DNA of 64,000 nt from Streptohalobacillus salinus (GTDB lineage Bacteria > Bacillota > Bacilli > Bacillales > Amphibacillaceae): NCBI RefSeq assembly GCF_003201605.1, contig NZ_QJJR01000012.1, positions 1 to 64,000 of the forward strand, in the 5' to 3' direction. The translations under genes were made by a program, and so were the position numbers. Of this stretch, positions 59,690-64,000 are shown in pieces; positions within the stretch are counted from its first letter, which is position 1, and each line of letters starts with the position of its first letter. The notes under the pieces are model-generated. The model was given only the letters and a program-made list of their open reading frames with translations, had not been told where the DNA came from and searched no databases.

Positions 59690-59702
59690 TTTAAGCCCTC
59701 CA

Positions 59703-60518
59703 TTATTTATCTGCTCCAAGTGCTGTTGTCCTTCTTACCGCTGCCAACACACTACGTTGCAATCCTGCTGCAAAATCTGAGTTGTTTAACTCATGTAGGG
59801 CGGTAATTCCCACACCACCGGCTGAATTATTAATATCTAATAACGCTCTCGGATGTTTGTTGGTTTGTTTCAACATCTCAACCGCGCCTTGCATGTTTTC
59901 CAAGGTTAACATCCAAGCCTGCTCTCTTGATAAACCAGCCAATACACCAGCATCCGCAAAGGATTCAATAAAATAATAAATATAGTTCGGTCCAGCTACA
60001 CCAAAACCAGTAAAAATATCAATCAAATTTTCCTCAACGTATAATACTTTACCGAAACCATTCAAGAAATCATCGACCTGATGCTTCGTTGCGAGAGCAT
60101 TCAATGCGGCACCACTGTATCCGAAACCGGTATCAGTTAATGTGTTAGGAATAACTCGAATGATAGCTATATCTTTTGCGATAATTTTTTCTAATTTCTC
60201 GATTGTTACCCCAGCAACAATCGACACGACCGTTGCATCCGGTTGACTGCCCTTCTTAATAAGGTTACCAACTGTATCTAAATCATCCTGAGGACGCACG
60301 CCAATTACAATAATGTCTGCCTGTTTTATAGCCTCTTCTTGTTTTTCGCTTGCTACAACACCAAATGTTTTGTTTAAGTAGCTATTTCGCTCGGCAACAA
60401 CATCGGAAACAGTTATTTGATTTGCCGTAACGACCCGATTGGCTAAGATAGCTCGTATCATTGCTTCAGCCATCTGACCGCCACCTATAAAATGTATGCG
60501 TTTTTGCTTTTCCTTCAT
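59703..60518 (-). CDS. proC: Pyrroline-5-carboxylate reductase
   Basis: Last step of proline synthesis. The protein is 271 aa. The NAD(P)-binding motif FIGGGQMAEAMI is at residues 10-21, PNT in VIPNTLTDTGFG near 125, and the C-terminal signature is DINNSAGGVGITALHEL, close to the PROSITE P5CR pattern. It sits downstream of the methionine-type transporter operon, about 100 bp after the NlpA gene. Confidence 0.93.
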   Translation of the reverse strand: MKEKQKRIHFIGGGQMAEAMIRAILANRVVTANQITVSDVVAERNSYLNKTFGVVASEKQEEAIKQADIIVIGVRPQDDLDTVGNLIKKGSQPDATVVSIVAGVTIEKLEKIIAKDIAIIRVIPNTLTDTGFGYSGAALNALATKHQVDDFLNGFGKVLYVEENLIDIFTGFGVAGPNYIYYFIESFADAGVLAGLSREQAWMLTLENMQGAVEMLKQTNKHPRALLDINNSAGGVGITALHELNNSDFAAGLQRSVLAAVRRTTALGADK

Positions 60519-60619
60519 AAAAAATCTCCTTTATTAAATGGTATTCCTTTTTTGTTCTCAAAAGGGGGTGTTTGTGATAAAAAGATAATCAGTAGAGATA
60601 TCCCTACTGATTAGATTGA

Positions 60620-61438
60620 CTAATTATTTTCCCAAGCCTCCGGTAAAATAAAACCATCATATTTTTCTTCAGATAAAATATATGCTTCAAATTCAGCCGA
60701 CTCATATGCTGCTGTTAAATCCTCTGCCCACTCACTCTCTGCATCTTCTGCTAAGGTTGTCACAATGATGCGATGTTCTAAAGGCGTGTCCTCTATTTTT
60801 AACGCATCGGTAATTTTCATACCAGCATCTGCGATATAATTACCATTGATTACACCGAAATCAACATCTTCTAATGCTACTAATATTTGTGCCGGATCTA
60901 GTACTTCAAATGCAATATCATATTGATCTGGTTCAACACTATTTAAGTTGAAATCAGTTGTACCTGCATCACTTGCAACTTTCACCCAACCTAAGTCTTC
61001 TAGAATACGTACTGCGCGCTCTTGATTGACCGGATCATTTGGTAGTGCCACTGTTGTTCCGTCTTCTACCGCATCAAGGGAATCATGTTTAGCCGAATGT
61101 AAACTTTGCGGTGCTCCAGGTACGTATGCGATTGGTGTCATTTCCATGCCGAGTTCTTCATTGATTCCTTCCATATAAGCTGTACTTTGGAATACACTTG
61201 CATCAATAGAACCTTCCTGCATCGCTGGATTCAATTGCATGTTTTGCGAGAATACCTCCATCTTTACATCATAGCCTTTTTCTTCAAGGATAGGCAAAAT
61301 ACTTGTACGGAACTGCTCTTCATATGTTCCAACTCCAAAACCAACAACAATCGTCTTATCATCATCCGCCGTTGCCTCATTTCCACACGCAGCCAATAAC
61401 AACCCTACACTTAGTAAAACAACCCATAATTTCTTCAT
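60620..61438 (-). CDS. metQ: NlpA/MetQ-family substrate-binding lipoprotein
   Basis: A 272-aa binding protein of an ABC importer. Lipobox LAAC with C18. The mature part follows the MetQ pattern: VVGFGVGTYEEQF, ILEEKGYDVKMEVFSQNMQLNPAMQEGSIDAS-like region, VALPNDPVNQERAVRIL and FGVINGNYIADAGM. In MetQ the ligand is methionine; the binding residues cannot be checked here, and family members also take other thio-compounds. It follows the methyltransferase-like gene in the operon. Confidence 0.88.
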   Translation of the reverse strand: MKKLWVVLLSVGLLLAACGNEATADDDKTIVVGFGVGTYEEQFRTSILPILEEKGYDVKMEVFSQNMQLNPAMQEGSIDASVFQSTAYMEGINEELGMEMTPIAYVPGAPQSLHSAKHDSLDAVEDGTTVALPNDPVNQERAVRILEDLGWVKVASDAGTTDFNLNSVEPDQYDIAFEVLDPAQILVALEDVDFGVINGNYIADAGMKITDALKIEDTPLEHRIIVTTLAEDAESEWAEDLTAAYESAEFEAYILSEEKYDGFILPEAWENN

Positions 61439-61466
61439 TTACTACCTCTCCTTTTTCTCCATGTTT

Positions 61467-62483
61467 TTATTTGACAGCGTCACGTAGTGTACGCAGTGCT
61501 TCATCTGTTGCATTTACTGATACAGCGCAATTAGGTACTAATAAAAATGGCTGCTCCTTCATGATTGATAACGCTTCTTGAATCTCCGCTTGAATCGGCG
61601 CAACATCTGTTTCAGCGAAAATGTTATGATTAACCCCCGCTACTTTTGTTTTAACTAAGCTAATGTCTAAACCAGGATTCCCTTCTGCTTCTGGATCCCA
61701 ACTTATGCCTTCGACCGGGTAGTCATCAAAACGCTCAGGTTGTGCTTTTGCTCCGCACGTATGCAAAAGACGTTGACCTTTTTCCATCGCATGTAATACG
61801 ATCAAATCATATGGACGTGAAAATTCATTGAAAGCTGCTTCGTCAAACAACTCTGGGTGGGCAGTTCCTGTCACGGCATAGAATATACCGTCGACACCAG
61901 CTTGTTCTAATGCTCTAACATAATCAGCCATTGTGTATGCGATGTTGTGTAGCGCCTGATGAACACCTGCGCGTTCTTCATTAAATAAACGCTCAATCGA
62001 TAATGGTTCATCACTACCGTACATCGACTGATTAACATACGAAGAATTTCCGGTTAAAAATAATAAGATGGTTAACGGCGAAAACAGGGTCTGAATAATT
62101 GGTGTATCTGGTAATCCTTCGCGAATGGTTTTTACCGCTAGAATTTGTTCTTGTAGCGCAGCAGATTCCTTTATTTCAACCTGATCAATTTTCCATACAT
62201 CTTTAACATCTGTGATTACAGCATGTGTTTGTCTTGGAAAGACCCATTGATAATCGGTAAAGTCATAGCGATTGCCAAAAGCTTCTGCTAAATAGGTCGC
62301 TCGGGGATTGATTTTAATCCAATCCCAATCAAATTTGTTGGCAAACGCAATGGTTGCTTCTGCTAAATCAGCGGCTGTTTGTTCTTGGTCTAAGAAGTGG
62401 TGCCAGCCACTTACAATTGGTCGATCTGCCTGTTTGCCATTTAAAAGTGCATCAAATCGTGCTTTCTTGTTCCAATTCGTCAT
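61467..62483 (-). CDS. UroD/MetE-fold protein with zinc-thiol methyltransferase signature
   Basis: A 338-aa protein of the uroporphyrinogen-decarboxylase superfamily. It lacks the usual N-terminal decarboxylase arginine motif. It has H241-x-C243 (LLHTCGA) and a distant C319 (VPNCAV), the His-x-Cys...Cys zinc pattern of methyl-transferring members such as MtaA/CmuA and, in the same clan, cobalamin-independent methionine synthase. It is encoded 15 nt after metI and 28 nt before the NlpA lipoprotein, inside the transporter operon. This suggests that it transfers a methyl group to or from the imported sulfur compound. No partner corrinoid protein is seen. The substrate is unknown. Confidence 0.75.
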   Translation of the reverse strand: MTNWNKKARFDALLNGKQADRPIVSGWHHFLDQEQTAADLAEATIAFANKFDWDWIKINPRATYLAEAFGNRYDFTDYQWVFPRQTHAVITDVKDVWKIDQVEIKESAALQEQILAVKTIREGLPDTPIIQTLFSPLTILLFLTGNSSYVNQSMYGSDEPLSIERLFNEERAGVHQALHNIAYTMADYVRALEQAGVDGIFYAVTGTAHPELFDEAAFNEFSRPYDLIVLHAMEKGQRLLHTCGAKAQPERFDDYPVEGISWDPEAEGNPGLDISLVKTKVAGVNHNIFAETDVAPIQAEIQEALSIMKEQPFLLVPNCAVSVNATDEALRTLRDAVK

Positions 62484-62498
62484 GTTCTTCCTCCTAGA

Positions 62499-63158
62499 TT
62501 AATGTCTTCTTATAAATCGTGCTAATCTATTACCTGTTGATTGAATCGTCTGTACAAAAATAATTAGGATAATTACAGTAATAACCATCGCAAATGTATC
62601 AAATCGCTGATAACCATAAAGAATTGCGATGTCACCAACCCCACCACCACCAACAGTACCTGCCATTGCTGTTGCTCCAACTAATGAGATTGTCGCTGTG
62701 GTTAATGAAAGAATTAATGAACCAAAGGCCTCTGGTAATAAAAAGTAGCGAATGATTTGGAAAGGGGTTGCTCCCATTGATTCAGCTGCTTCAATAATTC
62801 CAGGATTAACTTCAAGCAGTGAATTTTCCACCAACCTGGCAATTAACGGTGAAATGAAAATAATTAATGGCACCACTGCCGCATTCGTTCCTATTGAAGT
62901 TCCTACTATCATCCTTGTGAAAGGAATAATCGCAACCATTAAAATAATAAAGGGGACTGAGCGTACCATGTTAATAATCGGATTAAATAGTGTATAAATT
63001 AATTTTATTTCTATCACACCACCGGGCCGGGTTACCACAATCATAATCCCTAAGAAGAATCCAATAAGTGAGCCTATGAATAATGCCATACCGACCATAT
63101 ATAAGGTATCTATAATCGCCATCAAAAACTGATCCAATGTAATATTTGTATCAATCAT
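62499..63158 (-). CDS. metI: Methionine-type ABC transporter permease
   Basis: A 219-aa membrane protein with about five helices. The permease-ATPase contact loop is EAAESMGATPFQIIRYFLLPEA (about 133-154), the EAA motif of binding-protein-dependent permeases. VGATAMAGTVGGGGVGDIA is highly typical of MetI. It overlaps the metN stop by 4 nt (ATGA). Confidence 0.92.
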   Translation of the reverse strand: MIDTNITLDQFLMAIIDTLYMVGMALFIGSLIGFFLGIMIVVTRPGGVIEIKLIYTLFNPIINMVRSVPFIILMVAIIPFTRMIVGTSIGTNAAVVPLIIFISPLIARLVENSLLEVNPGIIEAAESMGATPFQIIRYFLLPEAFGSLILSLTTATISLVGATAMAGTVGGGGVGDIAILYGYQRFDTFAMVITVIILIIFVQTIQSTGNRLARFIRRH

Positions 63159-64000
63159 CCTAACTTAACCTCCTTAATCCCAACATCTTGTTCTTCTAGA
63201 AAGTATTTTGCTGTTTGTATTGCTTGTGTATCTCCAGCAATTTCTACATACCATACCGCTAAAATCGTGTCTTGAATTTCAGTCATGTTTGTATAAATAA
63301 CAGTTAGCTCTAGTTGATACTTAATGATTAGCTGTTGAAGGATCGACTCAGTCGCATGACTACCAATCATTTCAAGCTTGTATACCCTTTGAACTCCTTT
63401 TTGATTTAACTGCTCAACGAGAACGGTTGGGATCTGATTGTGAACAACCGTTTGGACAAATGTTTGGGTCGTTGCTCGTTTCGGTTTACCGAAAACATCT
63501 ATTACAGACCCTATTTCTATGATTTCTCCTTCTTCCATTACGGCAACTTTATTGCATACTTGTTGAATAACTGACATCTCATGAGTAATTAACATGATGG
63601 TAATGTTGTATTCTTTATTAATTCTTTTAAGCAATTGTAAGATCGATTGAGTCGTTTGTGGGTCTAAAGCTGAGGTTGCTTCATCACACAGCAGTATTTT
63701 GGGATTACTAGCTAATGCTCTCGCAATACCCACACGTTGTTTTTGACCCCCTGACAGTTCATTAGGATAATTTTTCGCTTTATCCTCTAATCCGACAAAT
63801 TGCAACAATTCTGTTACACGTGTTTGAATCTCATGTTTACTCTTTTTCTCTAAGATAAGTGGCATCGCAACATTTTGAAAAATGGTCTTTGATTCTAACA
63901 AATTAAAATGTTGAAAAATCATCCCAATTTGCTTTTTCATGCGTCGTAATTGATGCGGTGTTAACTTAGCTAAATTCTGGCCGTCAACGATAACCGTTCC
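63155..64000 (-). CDS. metN: Methionine-type ABC transporter ATPase (partial, runs off the right edge)
   Basis: The frame stays open to the window end; before the internal ATG at 63940 it reads on as GTVIVDGQNLAKLTPHQLRR, typical MetN sequence, so the true start lies outside. Visible: Q-loop IGMIFQHFNLLE, signature LSGGQKQRVGIARALA, Walker B LLCDEATSALDP, switch ITHEM. The last 80 residues are the NIL domain found in MetN, which senses methionine and inhibits transport. Walker A is beyond the edge. Confidence 0.93.
   Translation of the reverse strand, partial: GTVIVDGQNLAKLTPHQLRRMKKQIGMIFQHFNLLESKTIFQNVAMPLILEKKSKHEIQTRVTELLQFVGLEDKAKNYPNELSGGQKQRVGIARALASNPKILLCDEATSALDPQTTQSILQLLKRINKEYNITIMLITHEMSVIQQVCNKVAVMEEGEIIEIGSVIDVFGKPKRATTQTFVQTVVHNQIPTVLVEQLNQKGVQRVYKLEMIGSHATESILQQLIIKYQLELTVIYTNMTEIQDTILAVWYVEIAGDTQAIQTAKYFLEEQDVGIKEVKLG

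Overview
The window comes from a low-GC Gram-positive bacterium of the Bacillaceae. Its backbone is the origin-proximal gene order known from Bacillus subtilis, read here on the minus strand from right to left: yaaO-tmk-darA-yaaR-holB-ricT-yabA-yabB-yazA-rsmI, abrB, metG-tatD-rpfB(yabE)-rnmV-ksgA-veg-purR-spoVG-glmU-prs-rplY(ctc)-pth-mfd ... yabM-yabN-rqcP-divIC-yabR ... tilS-hpt-ftsH-coaX-hslO-yacD-cysK-folP-folB-folK-dusB-lysS. At the left edge is the promoter and leader of an rRNA operon. The sporulation genes of this neighbourhood (spoIIE, yabP, yabQ, spoVT, sspF, yabG, fin, csfB) are not found between their usual neighbours, while their non-sporulation neighbours remain. This suggests a naturally asporogenous, facultatively anaerobic genus such as Halolactibacillus or a relative. 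That assignment is inference.

Layout: 1-8.5 kb holds the rRNA leader, lysS, dusB, folate genes, cysK, a parvulin-type foldase, hslO and coaX. 8.55-9.35 kb is a decayed IS200/IS605-type element with an internally deleted TnpB and a divergent small ribbon-helix-helix-like ORF. 9.4-13.5 kb is ftsH-hpt-tilS, followed by elongator tRNA-Met. 13.9-23.8 kb is the most notable accessory region: a flavin-based extracellular electron transfer (EET) locus. Its minus arm is fmnB-dmkA-ecfA1-ecfA2-ecfT. Its plus arm is ndh2-eetA-eetB-dmkB. A convergent acidic lipoprotein lies beside dmkB. This region, together with a marR-nitroreductase pair and a lone GH43 gene, occupies the yabR-tilS interval where B. subtilis carries spoIIE-yabS-yabT. 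27.2-58.5 kb is the conserved block, with glcT-ptsG (and an RAT antiterminator/terminator) between yabM and mfd. 58.9-64 kb is an accessory operon: metN-metI-(UroD/MetE-fold methyltransferase-like)-NlpA lipoprotein, followed by proC and a glyoxalase-like protein.

The EET genes would work together as follows. DmkA and DmkB make a demethylmenaquinone-type quinone, and Ndh2 reduces it with NADH. EetA and EetB are membrane partners. The ECF module is expected to move flavin across the membrane and FmnB (ApbE family) to attach FMN to surface proteins. The usual acceptor PplA, an FMN-bearing lipoprotein, is not recognisable in the window. The ndh2 upstream region carries several TTGTGAA/TTCACAA half-sites resembling Rex (NADH-sensing) operators. 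The EET locus with its atypical lipoprotein, the TnpB/RHH remnant, and the methyltransferase-like gene inside a methionine-type ABC operon are the points most worth following up.
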